A stretch of DNA of 64,000 nucleotides from Anaerosporomusa subterranea (GCF_001611555.1 NZ_LSGP01000001.1:124001-188000), one strand, 5' to 3'. Positions 18,437 through 27,354 are shown, numbered from the stretch's first letter. Notes: generated from the sequence alone by a model not told the origin. Program-made: numbers and translations.

Positions 18437-19123
18437 TTGATCGAATGGCAGCCTGTTATCCTATCCATTGAGGTCGCGGCCGCATCGTTATTCGTCGTGC
18501 TTATTTCCGGCGTATCTTCCGCCTATTTTATGCGGCGCTTTGAATTTACCGGCAAGGCTGTCATCGAATCCTTCATGATCATGCCTTTGGTCTTGCCGCC
18601 GGTGGTAACCGGTTTCCTCTTGCTGCTGCTGATTGGCAAGCAGGGTATGATCGGCCATTTTCTAAGCGAGTATCTGCATACTCAGATTATTTTTACTCCC
18701 TATGCCGCTATTCTCGCTGGCTCAGTCGTCGCATTTCCGCTGATGTACCAAAACGCCAAGGCCGCCCTTCTGAGTGTCGACCCTAAGTTTGAAGATGCTG
18801 CAAAAACCTTAGGGGCAAGCGAGTGGCGAGTGTTTTGGACGATATCCCTACCCCTTGCCTGGCAGGGAGTTGTTTCTGGCATGGTTTTAGCTTTTTCCCG
18901 AGCTTTAGGAGAATTCGGCGCCACCATAATGGTGGCAGGCAATATTCCGGGCAAGACACAGACTATTCCGTTGGCCATTTATTTTGCTTCCGAGGCCAGT
19001 GATCTTATGACAGCAGGAGCGTATGTATTGCTAATCAGTCTAGTTACTTTTTTGATTGTTTATTTGCTAAATGTTTCGACGAAGGCGAAATCAGTACTGG
19101 TAAAGGGGGATTTTCGTGCTTGA
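18437..19123 (+). CDS. modB: molybdate ABC transporter permease
   Basis: Inner-membrane permease of about 228 residues with five or six hydrophobic helices and the binding-protein-dependent transport loop, DAAKTLGASEWRVFWTISLP, followed by SRALGEFGATIMVAGN. I prefer the TTG at 18437 because AGGTGG lies eight bases upstream; GTG codons at 18425 and 18428 lie within or before that site. Its end overlaps modC by eight bases. Confidence 0.92.
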   Translation: MIEWQPVILSIEVAAASLFVVLISGVSSAYFMRRFEFTGKAVIESFMIMPLVLPPVVTGFLLLLLIGKQGMIGHFLSEYLHTQIIFTPYAAILAGSVVAFPLMYQNAKAALLSVDPKFEDAAKTLGASEWRVFWTISLPLAWQGVVSGMVLAFSRALGEFGATIMVAGNIPGKTQTIPLAIYFASEASDLMTAGAYVLLISLVTFLIVYLLNVSTKAKSVLVKGDFRA

Positions 19124-19811
19124 GATAGATATTGAAAAAGCACTGCCCGATTTTAGGCTGCAAGTCTCCTTTGCATTGGAAACTGAATTTCTTATTGTAC
19201 TTGGTCCGTCGGGCTGTGGCAAAACTACTTTGCTGCGCTGTGTCGCAGGGCTTGTGAGGCCGGACGTGGGGCGAATTGCATATAATGGCCGTACATTCTA
19301 TTCCTCCACGGAAAAAACTTTTATTGCACCAAGGGATCGTCGTGTTGGCTATATGTCTCAAGAGTGTGCACTCTTTCCTCACATGAGTGTAAAGAATAAC
19401 ATCTGGTACGGAGTGGCGAGGCCAACCTCGCGGTCAAAAGAACTGTACGAACAACTCATGCGGCTGTTAAAAATTGAGCATTTGGCTCAACGGTATACTG
19501 GCAGACTTTCCGGCGGAGAAAAGCAGCGGGTAGCTCTTGCCCGCGCGTTAATGACCGAGCCGCAGCTCTTGCTTTTAGATGAGCCTTTCTCGTCGCTTGA
19601 TAGTGAGACGCGTTTAGAAATGCAGGCCCAATTAAAGCTAATGCATTCTATATGGGGAATACCGTTTATTGTTGTCACCCATGACCCATATGAAGCTAAG
19701 GTGTTAGGGGAAAAATTTATGTTTATCAATAAAGGATGCCAGACGGATCCGCCTCCATTATGGATAAGAACTTACCTTGCGGACAATAATGAGACCTGCC
19801 TCTTAGCGTGA
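19116..19811 (+). CDS. modC: molybdate ABC transporter ATP-binding protein, short form
   Basis: 231-residue ABC ATPase: Walker A GPSGCGKTT near residue 31, signature LSGGEKQRVALARAL, Walker B LLLLDEPFSSLD, and His-switch VVTHD. Typical ModC is about 350 residues with a C-terminal TOBE/MOP molybdate-binding domain; this protein ends soon after the ATPase core, so that regulatory domain is absent. GTG start with AAAGGGGG upstream. It is the last gene of the nif-mod unit and is followed by a terminator overlapping its stop. Confidence 0.92.
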   Translation: MLEIDIEKALPDFRLQVSFALETEFLIVLGPSGCGKTTLLRCVAGLVRPDVGRIAYNGRTFYSSTEKTFIAPRDRRVGYMSQECALFPHMSVKNNIWYGVARPTSRSKELYEQLMRLLKIEHLAQRYTGRLSGGEKQRVALARALMTEPQLLLLDEPFSSLDSETRLEMQAQLKLMHSIWGIPFIVVTHDPYEAKVLGEKFMFINKGCQTDPPPLWIRTYLADNNETCLLA

Positions 19812-19830
19812 ATCGGGCAGGTCTCATTTC
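19788..19830 (+). terminator. terminator after modC
   Basis: AATGAGACCTGCC (19788-19800) pairs with 19816-19828 (13 bp), followed by TTTC. It overlaps the last modC codons and closes the nif-mod transcription unit. Confidence 0.8.
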
Positions 19831-19944
19831 CATATAGATGGCAGGAGGTTGCCTGGTTTTGTGGAATAGGAGATAGACTGCTCTATTTTGGCAAATGGGG
19901 CAGAATTAGTAGCAATACGTTCACGATTTGTGAGGAGGTTTTGC

Positions 19945-21657
19945 ATGAAAGTTGACCTGTTGCTTAAGAATGTTCGCATCTTTAATTCCTATGCCAAGCG
20001 ATTCATCGATGCCGATGCTGCTATTTTGAACGGAAAATTTCTTTATATAGGAAAACGCGATATTGACCAATTGCAACCTGATGTGTCGATCGACGGTCAG
20101 GGGGCGTATATGATCCCTGGCCTTATTGATATTCATATGCATATCGAGAGCTCCATGACTGCTCCGCTGCCCTTCTCTTGGGAACTGGTCAAGAATGGCG
20201 TTACAACCATTGTCGCTGAGCCGCATGAAATTGCTAATATCTTTGGTATTGAAGGCATCAGGTCTATGCTTGAAGCCGGTAAGGATGCTCCCAACGATAT
20301 TTTTCTCGGCGTGCCTAGCTCTGTGCCTTCTACCAGTCTCGAAATTGAGACTAGCGGCGCGACAATTGAATTGGCTGACTTGGCCGAATTGCTGCAGTCA
20401 GAATCGGTCGTTTGTCTGGGCGAAGTCATGAATTATGTCGATGTAGTGTACAAACAGGATGCCAAGATCAATCAACTGATTAACTATACCAGAACAGAGA
20501 AGCCTCATCTGCCAATTGAAGGTCATTGCCCCAAACTGTTGGGTTTGGAGTTGGCTCGCTTTATCTATGCGGGAGTCGACTCCGATCACACCCAACAGAC
20601 CGTTGCCGGCATGGAGGAACGCTTGCTGAATGGGATGTTTGTTGAAATCCAAGAGAAGTCATTAACGCCAGACATTATCAACTTTCTCATCGAGCAGCAG
20701 ATGGGTGAACATTTTGCCTTTGTCACCGATGATGTGATGGCAGATTCGCTGGTTGCGAAGGGCCACTTAAACCATATTGTCAAAAGCGCGATTGGTCTGG
20801 GGATGAAGCCAGAGCAGGCCATTTATGCTGCTACGTTTACACCTGCCCGCAGAATGGGGCTGAAAGACCGCGGTAGCATCGCGCCGGGGAAACGGGCAGA
20901 TTTTGTTCTGTTGGACAACTTGGAACAATTTACGATCGCAAAGACCTTCAAAAATGGCAAAGAAGTCTTTAACCAGTCTGAACATCAAAAGTCGTATGCG
21001 AAGGCTGGGTTATTTCCAAAACACTTCTATCACAGTGTGAAGCTTTCACCTTTAAATGAAGGCAGCTTCCGACTGCCCATTGCTGCGACTACCCAGACCG
21101 CCTGCTGCCGGATTATTACTGTGACCGCCGGTACGACATTTACCAAGGAGACTCAGGCGGAATTACCAGTGCGTAATGCAGAGATCGATTGGGAAAACTC
21201 AGCTTATTGCTTGATCGGTGTCTTTGAACGGCACGGTAAGAACGGGAACATTGGCTGGGGCCTAGTTGGCGGAGATGTTATCTCACAAGGTGCAATCGCT
21301 ACTACTTATGCGCACGATCATCACAATTTACTGGTCATTGGCCGTAATAAACGCGATATGCTGATAGCAGCCAACACGGTGATTGCCAACCAGGGCGGTT
21401 ACTGCGTTGTTCACGACGGCGAGGTAATCGGCGAAGTAGCCCTACCAGTGGCTGGCATCTTATCCGAACTTCCGATAAGTGAATTAGCACAACAGGTGAA
21501 AGGCTTGAAAGAAGCGATGCAAAAGCTTGGTTTTAAGCATGGTAATCCTATTATGTCGCTTAGCACTCTTTCGCTGCCAGTCAGTCAGGAGTTGAAAATC
21601 ACTGACAAAGGGCTGGTTAAAGTTAATGAACAGAAGTTAGTTTCGCTTTTGCTATAA
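19945..21657 (+). CDS. ade: adenine deaminase
   Basis: 570-residue amidohydrolase converting adenine to hypoxanthine and ammonia (purine salvage). Metal-ligand motif DIHMHIESSM near residue 72, EPHEIANIFG, GHCPKL, DSDHTQ, and the C-terminal YAHDHHNLLVIG specific to the AdeC/Ade family. ATG at 19945 has GAGGAGG upstream; an earlier in-frame extension lacks one. The next gene begins 17 bases on, suggesting co-transcription with the fumarate-reductase-like pair. No purine riboswitch was recognised upstream. Confidence 0.95.
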   Translation: MKVDLLLKNVRIFNSYAKRFIDADAAILNGKFLYIGKRDIDQLQPDVSIDGQGAYMIPGLIDIHMHIESSMTAPLPFSWELVKNGVTTIVAEPHEIANIFGIEGIRSMLEAGKDAPNDIFLGVPSSVPSTSLEIETSGATIELADLAELLQSESVVCLGEVMNYVDVVYKQDAKINQLINYTRTEKPHLPIEGHCPKLLGLELARFIYAGVDSDHTQQTVAGMEERLLNGMFVEIQEKSLTPDIINFLIEQQMGEHFAFVTDDVMADSLVAKGHLNHIVKSAIGLGMKPEQAIYAATFTPARRMGLKDRGSIAPGKRADFVLLDNLEQFTIAKTFKNGKEVFNQSEHQKSYAKAGLFPKHFYHSVKLSPLNEGSFRLPIAATTQTACCRIITVTAGTTFTKETQAELPVRNAEIDWENSAYCLIGVFERHGKNGNIGWGLVGGDVISQGAIATTYAHDHHNLLVIGRNKRDMLIAANTVIANQGGYCVVHDGEVIGEVALPVAGILSELPISELAQQVKGLKEAMQKLGFKHGNPIMSLSTLSLPVSQELKITDKGLVKVNEQKLVSLLL

Positions 21658-21674
21658 CGGATTGGAGGTGGACT

Positions 21675-23375
21675 ATGCTCTCGTTTGATGTCTTAGTTAT
21701 TGGAGGCGGTGGAGCGGGAATGCGGGCCGCCATCGAAGCCGCCCGTGCGCATGAATGCTCGGTCGCGTTACTGACCAAAGCTCATCCGTTGCGTTCGACA
21801 ACAGGCTGTACCGGCGGCGGGATTAACGCCGTTCTCAATAGTGCAGATCCGGATGATACAGTGGAGAAATATATAAAAGATACAATTGTCGGTGGTGATT
21901 ATTTAAATGACCAGGATGCAGTCGAGTTTTTTGCCTCGCAAGCCGCTAGCGCGGTGAAAGAGCTGGACCGCTTTGGTGTCCCCTTTTTTCGTGATGAAAC
22001 TGGTCGTATTGCGCAAAGCCGGGGAGGCGGCGCGTCAGCGCCTAGGGTGTGTTGGACGCTCGGACATGCAATTGCGCATAGTCTGTATGAACAGTACTTG
22101 CGTTATGAAATTTATGATTTATCTGATGTCTTCCTACTTGATTTAACAGTTGAAAATGGCCGACTGCAGGGCGTCATCGCTCTTAATATCCAAACAGGAA
22201 CTGTTTTTCCCATTGCGGCCAAAGCGGTTGTCATGGCAACAGGAGGCGCGGGCCGCATTTATTGGCAACGAACCACAGACCCAGTAGACTGTACTGGTGA
22301 TGGCCTCGCTATTTGCCTAAAGGCGGGTATTGCTCTCAAAGACACAGAATTCGTTCAGTTCCACCCAACTGCTTTAGCAGCAACCGGGATACTGCTCTCT
22401 GAGGCTGCGCGCGGAGCTGGCGCTTATCTGCTAAATCGTGACGGTGAGCGATTTATGAGCCGATATGAACCGGAAAAGATGGAATTGGCTACTCGGGATG
22501 CGATTTCGACTGCGATTGAGACCGAGATTCGAGAGGGGCGGGGCTATGGTACAGGCGCGGGTGCCCACGTTATGCTCGATCTACGGCACATCGATCGGGG
22601 AATATTGCAGGATAAACTAAAACAGGTGTATGATGCAGCCGTAAAATTTGAGGGACTCGATCCGAGTGAAAGTCTGCTGCCGATTCGGCCAGCCTGTCAC
22701 TATATGATGGGGGGCATTGACGTGGTTGACTTTAAGACATGTACAACATCAATTCCTGGCTTATTTGCCGCCGGCGAATGCGCTTGTGTTTCCGTTCAAG
22801 GGGCGAATCGACTGGGCGGCAATGCCCTGTCAGAGGTTGTAGTCTTTGGCAAGACCGCTGGGGCTGCGGCGGCGGCCTATGCGAAGAGCCAACTTGTGTC
22901 TGATCATGCTAGCCTCCAGGATGGGGTAAGTTGTTGGCAGTTGCGGTTTGCTTCAGTCCGCGCCAGACAAAGTGGCATATCTCTAACTAAGATCCGCGAG
23001 CGATTAGCAGCCTGTATGTGGGAGAATGTGGGGATCAGCCGCAACGCGCGGAGCTTGCAAGTCGCGCTGGATACTATTTGTGAACTGAAACAAGACTATG
23101 AGAGTGTCGAAATTGGTGATTCACAACAACGCGGCAATTCCGCATTTGTACATTACCTGGAAGTCGGCAACTTGCTTGATATTGCCTATGCCGTAACTCT
23201 TGGCGCGTTATCGCGACGCGAATCTAGGGGCTGTCATCAACGCAGCGACTTTCCCGCTAGAGATGATGCTAACTTCTTGAAGCACACTTTGATATCGAAA
23301 ATTGACGGCGACTTTCATGTTAACTACCGACCGGTAAGTATAACAAAATATCTGCCAACAGAGAGGAAGCCATGA
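21675..23375 (+). CDS. fumarate reductase/succinate dehydrogenase flavoprotein-like subunit lacking the flavinylation His
   Basis: 566-residue FAD protein with GGGGAGMRAAIEAA near residue 10, QFHPTALAATGILLSEAARGAG, NRDGERFMSRY, RPACHYMMGGID and GANRLGGNALSEVVVFG, all characteristic of FrdA/SdhA and the substrate site. The usual covalent-FAD His in R-S-H-T is replaced: residues 40-43 read R-S-T-T, so FAD is probably non-covalent, as in NadB or soluble fumarate reductases. Overlaps the iron-sulfur subunit gene by four bases. L-aspartate oxidase is less likely because of the FrdB partner. Electron donor unknown. Confidence 0.85.
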   Translation: MLSFDVLVIGGGGAGMRAAIEAARAHECSVALLTKAHPLRSTTGCTGGGINAVLNSADPDDTVEKYIKDTIVGGDYLNDQDAVEFFASQAASAVKELDRFGVPFFRDETGRIAQSRGGGASAPRVCWTLGHAIAHSLYEQYLRYEIYDLSDVFLLDLTVENGRLQGVIALNIQTGTVFPIAAKAVVMATGGAGRIYWQRTTDPVDCTGDGLAICLKAGIALKDTEFVQFHPTALAATGILLSEAARGAGAYLLNRDGERFMSRYEPEKMELATRDAISTAIETEIREGRGYGTGAGAHVMLDLRHIDRGILQDKLKQVYDAAVKFEGLDPSESLLPIRPACHYMMGGIDVVDFKTCTTSIPGLFAAGECACVSVQGANRLGGNALSEVVVFGKTAGAAAAAYAKSQLVSDHASLQDGVSCWQLRFASVRARQSGISLTKIRERLAACMWENVGISRNARSLQVALDTICELKQDYESVEIGDSQQRGNSAFVHYLEVGNLLDIAYAVTLGALSRRESRGCHQRSDFPARDDANFLKHTLISKIDGDFHVNYRPVSITKYLPTERKP

Positions 23376-24058
23376 ACAAGCAGATAACATTTGCAGTCAG
23401 CAGATTTGACGGGGAAACAAGCTATATTCAAACCTATCAATTGGACTATCAGTCTGGAAAAACGGTCTTATGGTGGCTAAATGCAATCAAAGAAGAACAG
23501 GACCCCTCCCTGACACTTACGGTTGCTTGTCGCGCCGGGCTTTGCGGCGCATGCGCTCTGCAGGTGAATGGCGATCCTGTTTTGGCCTGTGAAACTTTGC
23601 TGGATCCACTGCTCATGCAAGGACAAGTCAAGATTGAGCCGCTTAATGCCTTTCCTTTGGTCCGTGATCTGATGCTTGACTGGCGTGGGGCGATAGCTAG
23701 GATGAAGAGCATTCATCCTTGGCTTGAAGTCGAAAACGATCAAACCAGCAGTACTGGGTGTGTACAGACCCAGATGGAATATCAGGAAGTAAAACCCTAT
23801 GTCGCCTGCATCGGGTGTGGCATCTGCGCCTCTGTATGTCCTGCCCTCGCGGGAGAAGGCTTTATCGAACCGTTTCTATTTGTCAAGGCGCGGCGGCTGA
23901 TAGTCGATTCCCGATCAAGTGACCGCAGCCGTCAGGCTGTACTAAAGGCGGTGAGGCCCTACTTGCAAAATTGTCTGCATTGCGGTCTTTGTGAGGAGGC
24001 TTGTCCTAAAAGTGTATCGCCGGAGAAGGCGGTCAGTAGTATGGTGACCGACGTATAA
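23372..24058 (+). CDS. fumarate reductase/succinate dehydrogenase iron-sulfur-like subunit
   Basis: 228-residue FrdB/SdhB-type protein. Plant-ferredoxin [2Fe-2S] ligands are Cys53, Cys58, Cys61 and Cys73. The C-terminal half has two full CxxCxxCxxxCP motifs: Cys146/149/152/156 and Cys201/204/207/211. Ordinary FrdB lacks the second Cys of the last motif and binds a [3Fe-4S] there; here two [4Fe-4S] clusters are plausible, as in TfrB/HdrC-like proteins. No membrane anchor gene follows, so the AB pair may be soluble. Confidence 0.85.
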   Translation: MNKQITFAVSRFDGETSYIQTYQLDYQSGKTVLWWLNAIKEEQDPSLTLTVACRAGLCGACALQVNGDPVLACETLLDPLLMQGQVKIEPLNAFPLVRDLMLDWRGAIARMKSIHPWLEVENDQTSSTGCVQTQMEYQEVKPYVACIGCGICASVCPALAGEGFIEPFLFVKARRLIVDSRSSDRSRQAVLKAVRPYLQNCLHCGLCEEACPKSVSPEKAVSSMVTDV

Positions 24059-24088
24059 CCTGTCGTAGACAATGAAAGGAGAATGAAT

Positions 24089-24502
24089 GTGTCAAGGAAA
24101 ATCTATATTACCGAAGCTGATCTAGGTAAGTTGGAGAAACTCATCAATGCTGCAAAAGAGTTTAGTACTGGGAAAAAGGAATATTTGGAGAAACTGGAAC
24201 TGGAATTGGCGTGGGCTAACGTCGTGCTGCCAACAGCGGTGCCGGACAATGTGATCACCATGAACTCCAAGGTTTTGTTGCGTGACTTAGATTATGGTGA
24301 CGAGATGACCTATACCTTGGTCTATCCTGATGACGCAGATTTGGCGCAAGATAAGATATCGGTCTTAGCGCCGATTGGAACCGCAATTTTAGGCTACCGA
24401 GCCGGTGACGATGTTGAGTGGGAGGTACCAAACGGCATTGTCCGGTTGCGGGTGGAAAAAATACTTTATCAACCTGAAGCAGCCGGAAACTTTGATTTAT
24501 AA
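24089..24502 (+). CDS. GreA/GreB-family protein, Rnk-like (nucleoside diphosphate kinase regulator)
   Basis: 137-residue protein: a short N-terminal coiled coil (KLEKLINAAKEF, EYLEKLELELAWA) and a C-terminal FKBP-like domain (VTLV-type LVYPDDADLAQDKISVLAPIG, then AILGYRAGDDVEWEVPNG). That arrangement fits Rnk and short Gre factors that bind RNA polymerase near the secondary channel. GTG at 24089 has AAAGGAG seven bases upstream; the ATG at 24083 is too close to it. A strong terminator follows. Confidence 0.85.
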   Translation: MSRKIYITEADLGKLEKLINAAKEFSTGKKEYLEKLELELAWANVVLPTAVPDNVITMNSKVLLRDLDYGDEMTYTLVYPDDADLAQDKISVLAPIGTAILGYRAGDDVEWEVPNGIVRLRVEKILYQPEAAGNFDL

Positions 24503-24506
24503 GCAG

Positions 24507-24534
24507 AAAAGCAGCCTAACCGGCTGCTTTTTCT
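24507..24534 (+). terminator. intrinsic terminator
   Basis: AAAAGCAGCC, a five-base loop, GGCTGCTTTTT. Classical stem with T-run after the Rnk-like gene. Confidence 0.88.
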
Positions 24535-24555
24535 TATAGAGTATAAGATTATAAG

Positions 24556-24710
24556 TTCGCTAAGAAGGACGAGGATACGTTTCCACAGAGTACACAGAGG
24601 GAGGAAGAGTGGAACGGTATCTATTTTGCCAGCTTTACTGGGCCTGAATTGTAGCCCTCTGTGTCCTCTTTACCACTCTGTGGCCTCTGTGGAACGGTGC
24701 CCTTCCTAAA
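24556..24710. repeat. CACAGAGG palindromic repeat, copy 1
   Basis: Left arm CCACAGAGTACACAGAGG (24583-24600), about 55 bases of centre, and a right arm of CTCTGTG-type units (24656-24692). Near-identical to 30678-30838, including the centre (CTATTTTGCCA, CTGGGCC). No coding content; lies between a terminator and a convergent MFS gene. Confidence 0.75.
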
Positions 24711-24726
24711 GGTCGTCCGGTTTTGC

Positions 24727-25947
24727 TTAATCTGCCTGAGACATCGGTGATGCGATTAGCCATTTGAGGGAAATGAGTCCGAGAACAACCCCCGCAAACC
24801 AATATGTGTATTCCGGTCCCATTGTCTGAGTCAGCAGATAAGCTGCCAGAGGACCTAGAGCCGCTCCTAAATCGATAGCAAACGAGTAAGCAGTCATTAC
24901 AACCGCCTTCGATGTTGAAACCGCTACATCTGATGCCACCGCGTCAGCCAGGGTGGTTAGAATAGTTGCCGTGACCTGCAACAGTAAGAGCAGGAACAGC
25001 CAGAATAAGATGGGAAGTTGAAGCGGGATGAGCGTAAACAACGCCGTAGCTAACAGTAAGGTTGAGGTCAACAGAAATCGTCTACCGCCGCGTCCATCGG
25101 ATCGTCTGCCAAACCATGGCGCAAGCCATGGCTCCCAGCTCCAGCGGAGGGCTTGCAGTATGCCGGCAAGCGAGGCAGCGCCGATTAAAAAGCCGCCGAT
25201 TGATACCATTTCTGAATACAGAGTTTTTATTAAATGACTGATCGTCGCGTTGAATAGACCCTGGTAGATCATTGCGACAACTGCACCTGTCAGCAGCGCC
25301 CAAACAACTGGCCATTCTTTCAATATATGCGCTGTTGGGATACAACCTGTCGCTACATCCCGCTGATGGGTTAGCGCTTTAGGAATGAATAAGAAAATGC
25401 AGGGTATGGAGCAGGCGGTTAATGCGGCAAATAGTATAGCTGTGGTTTTTAAGCCGAACGAATCAGCGAGCAAACCGCCGGCTAGCATGCCAACTAGGCT
25501 CCCTAGCCTGAATAGTCCATTATATGTTCCCATGAAATGGCCGCGATTGTTATCACTAGAGAAATCCAAGATCGTAAAGTAGGCTCCTAAACGCAAAAAT
25601 GTCCAGGCAATGCCCCAGATGCATCGCATGGCGAGCAACAGCCAAAAGCCCTGCAGCAATCCATAAGAAGCTGTCGTTATCACAGCCAGCAGAGTGGCCA
25701 GCAAAACTCCGATTCGGCTGCTGATGCGCTGGTAAAGCCAGCCAACAATCGGGTTTAGGGGTAGCCTAATTAATCGGTTGGCTGATAACAACACACCAAC
25801 TTCCCATAGTGACGAAAGCCCGGCTTCCTGCCAGTGGGTCGGCAGTACAATGTATAGCATTGAATCTCCAACAAGGCATGCTGCTGTCAGTAGCGATATT
25901 GCAATTACCGGTTTTATATTGCTATTTTTGTTGTTGCTATTCTCCAT
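24727..25947 (-). CDS. MFS transporter
   Basis: 406-residue major facilitator protein with about twelve hydrophobic segments. The loop 2-3 motif appears as NPIVGWLYQRISSRIG, and the second-half equivalent as PWFGRRSDGRGGRRF. ATG at 25947 is three bases after GAGGTGG. Substrate unknown; neighbours give no clue. It is transcribed alone. Confidence 0.8.
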   Translation of the reverse strand: MENSNNKNSNIKPVIAISLLTAACLVGDSMLYIVLPTHWQEAGLSSLWEVGVLLSANRLIRLPLNPIVGWLYQRISSRIGVLLATLLAVITTASYGLLQGFWLLLAMRCIWGIAWTFLRLGAYFTILDFSSDNNRGHFMGTYNGLFRLGSLVGMLAGGLLADSFGLKTTAILFAALTACSIPCIFLFIPKALTHQRDVATGCIPTAHILKEWPVVWALLTGAVVAMIYQGLFNATISHLIKTLYSEMVSIGGFLIGAASLAGILQALRWSWEPWLAPWFGRRSDGRGGRRFLLTSTLLLATALFTLIPLQLPILFWLFLLLLLQVTATILTTLADAVASDVAVSTSKAVVMTAYSFAIDLGAALGPLAAYLLTQTMGPEYTYWFAGVVLGLISLKWLIASPMSQAD

Positions 25948-26042
25948 GTGCCACCTCAACAGAACTACCTTGCAGAGGTAATTCGACTGAGCTAATAACT
26001 CTTCCTCTCAGTATTCATATGTTTATTGAAGAATATATGAAC

Positions 26043-26082
26043 AAAGCCTGAGTCATGCAGATCTTTGCAGGACTCAGGCTTT
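26043..26082. terminator. hairpin terminator, 12-bp stem
   Basis: AAAGCCTGAGTC (26043-26054) pairs with 26071-26082. It follows the stop of the leftward exported protein gene at 26089 and has A/T-rich ends. Confidence 0.75.
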
Positions 26083-26088
26083 ACTTCA

Positions 26089-26610
26089 CTACCAGCCCCA
26101 GGATAAGAAGAACGAATCTCGGTTTTCATAGCCGCCGTCATCATCGCGGATGAACAGAAACGCGCCATTGTGCATGAAGCCGACGCTAACCAGTTCATCA
26201 GAGTCATTGTAGAACATGACCGCGTCTCTTACGTAACGTCCTTGATACCAGAACCCGTTACCGTGAATATCTTGCCATCTGTAGGCATACAGTCCTGGAA
26301 ATCTATTGCTCCATCGATTATCATGGATGCGCTCAATTGTGTGTCCCGGGCGATAAAATCGATCGCGGTGCTCATACCAGGTAAACGGGAGAGCCGCGTG
26401 CTGGGTTTTGCGCCAGCTATTGTTGCGGTAGGAAGGATGATCCCATCTGCTGTTCCTTTTTTCGTACCTATCATTTCGATCATGTTTATCGTGCCTTTCA
26501 CTACGGTACGAGCGATCATCATCTTTCCAGTGGTCGTGTGGTTTTGCGCTTGCGGTTGCGGAGAAAGCCACAACAAGCACAAGCATTAGTAGGATAATCT
26601 TTCTTTTCAT
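26089..26610 (-). CDS. exported, charge-rich hypothetical protein
   Basis: 173 residues with a clear signal peptide (MKRKIILLMLVLVVAF, cleavage after ATASA). Residues about 24-65 are extremely rich in Asp, Arg, His and Lys, a low-complexity segment that may bind metals or polyanions. The rest is aromatic (Tyr/Trp/Phe), ending SFFLSWGW. AAAGGAGG precedes the ATG. Located in periplasm or envelope by inference; family not recognised. Confidence 0.75.
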   Translation of the reverse strand: MKRKIILLMLVLVVAFSATASAKPHDHWKDDDRSYRSERHDKHDRNDRYEKRNSRWDHPSYRNNSWRKTQHAALPFTWYEHRDRFYRPGHTIERIHDNRWSNRFPGLYAYRWQDIHGNGFWYQGRYVRDAVMFYNDSDELVSVGFMHNGAFLFIRDDDGGYENRDSFFLSWGW

Positions 26611-26726
26611 GGAAGCCGACCTCCTTTTAAGCTAATTTTATCCTGAGTTTGTGACAAATTTGTGACAAAGTTCCGGATACTGAGAATAGTACAAGTCTTT
26701 TCTAGTAATGGAAATATGTAGAAAGA

Positions 26727-26758
26727 GGAACGCGATCGGTATGAACCAACGGCGTTCC
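26727..26758 (-). terminator. hairpin after the outer-membrane protein gene
   Basis: GGAACGC (26727-26733) pairs with GCGTTCC (26752-26758); read on the minus strand it is followed by a pyrimidine-rich CTCTTTCT. Modest terminator. Confidence 0.5.
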
Positions 26759-26767
26759 CCAATAGTA

Positions 26768-27280
26768 CTAGAATTTAAATGCTGCGCCTAACCCCAAGCC
26801 ATTGCGGCTGCTGCCACCGTCCGGCTTAACAGATAGGTAGCTGACGGTGAGATCAACATTGTGGCTAATCGCATAATTAGCGCCAACGTGCAGTTCTTTG
26901 TGCTCGCTGCTTGCAGCGAAGGAAGCGAATCCATTCCACTGCGCCGATAATGGACCACTGACGCCAAGACCCAAGAACAATTCGGAACTCGAACCGAAGT
27001 CTCTGACACCGGCAATCGCCCGAAGATTATCTGTCAGATGCAATTGGCCGTAAATATCGTCTGCATCGCCGTGATTGCCCCAATCCACTGTCTGCAGACC
27101 AACGGTGAATTTCGGAGACAACTTATGCTCGATATAAATGGTATCACTGTCGGGATCAGTGCTGTGCATCATGATGCCGACCGCAGTCTGGTGGGTATTA
27201 AGTTCATTGAGTGGAGCTGCCGCGGCAACGCCAACATTGAAGGCCAGTAAACCAGCAAGGAGAAGAGTCAGTTTTTTCAT
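26768..27280 (-). CDS. small outer-membrane beta-barrel protein
   Basis: 170 residues with a signal peptide (MKKLTLLLAGLLAFNVGVAAAA) and alternating hydrophobic/polar strands such as DTIYIEHKLSPKFTVGLQTV and HNVDLTVSYLSVKP. It ends in a C-terminal Phe (AAFKF), the usual beta-barrel assembly signal. ATG at 27280 lies seven bases after AGGAGG. Outer-membrane location is inferred and agrees with LPS genes in the same window. Confidence 0.75.
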   Translation of the reverse strand: MKKLTLLLAGLLAFNVGVAAAAPLNELNTHQTAVGIMMHSTDPDSDTIYIEHKLSPKFTVGLQTVDWGNHGDADDIYGQLHLTDNLRAIAGVRDFGSSSELFLGLGVSGPLSAQWNGFASFAASSEHKELHVGANYAISHNVDLTVSYLSVKPDGGSSRNGLGLGAAFKF

Positions 27281-27325
27281 GCGGAAAACCTCCTGAATCA
27301 AATTTATGTATTGTTTCTTATGTAA

Positions 27326-27354
27326 ATATAACAGAAAGTAACTGGTTGGTCAAT
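27326..27354 (-). promoter_or_regulatory. promoter of the beta-barrel gene
   Basis: On the minus strand TTGACC (27349-27354) and TATATT (27326-27331) are 17 bases apart, about 46 bases upstream of the start codon. Confidence 0.6.

Noticed and set aside
19830-19944. Purine riboswitch before adenine deaminase
   Set aside because: The conserved three-way-junction bases were not seen.
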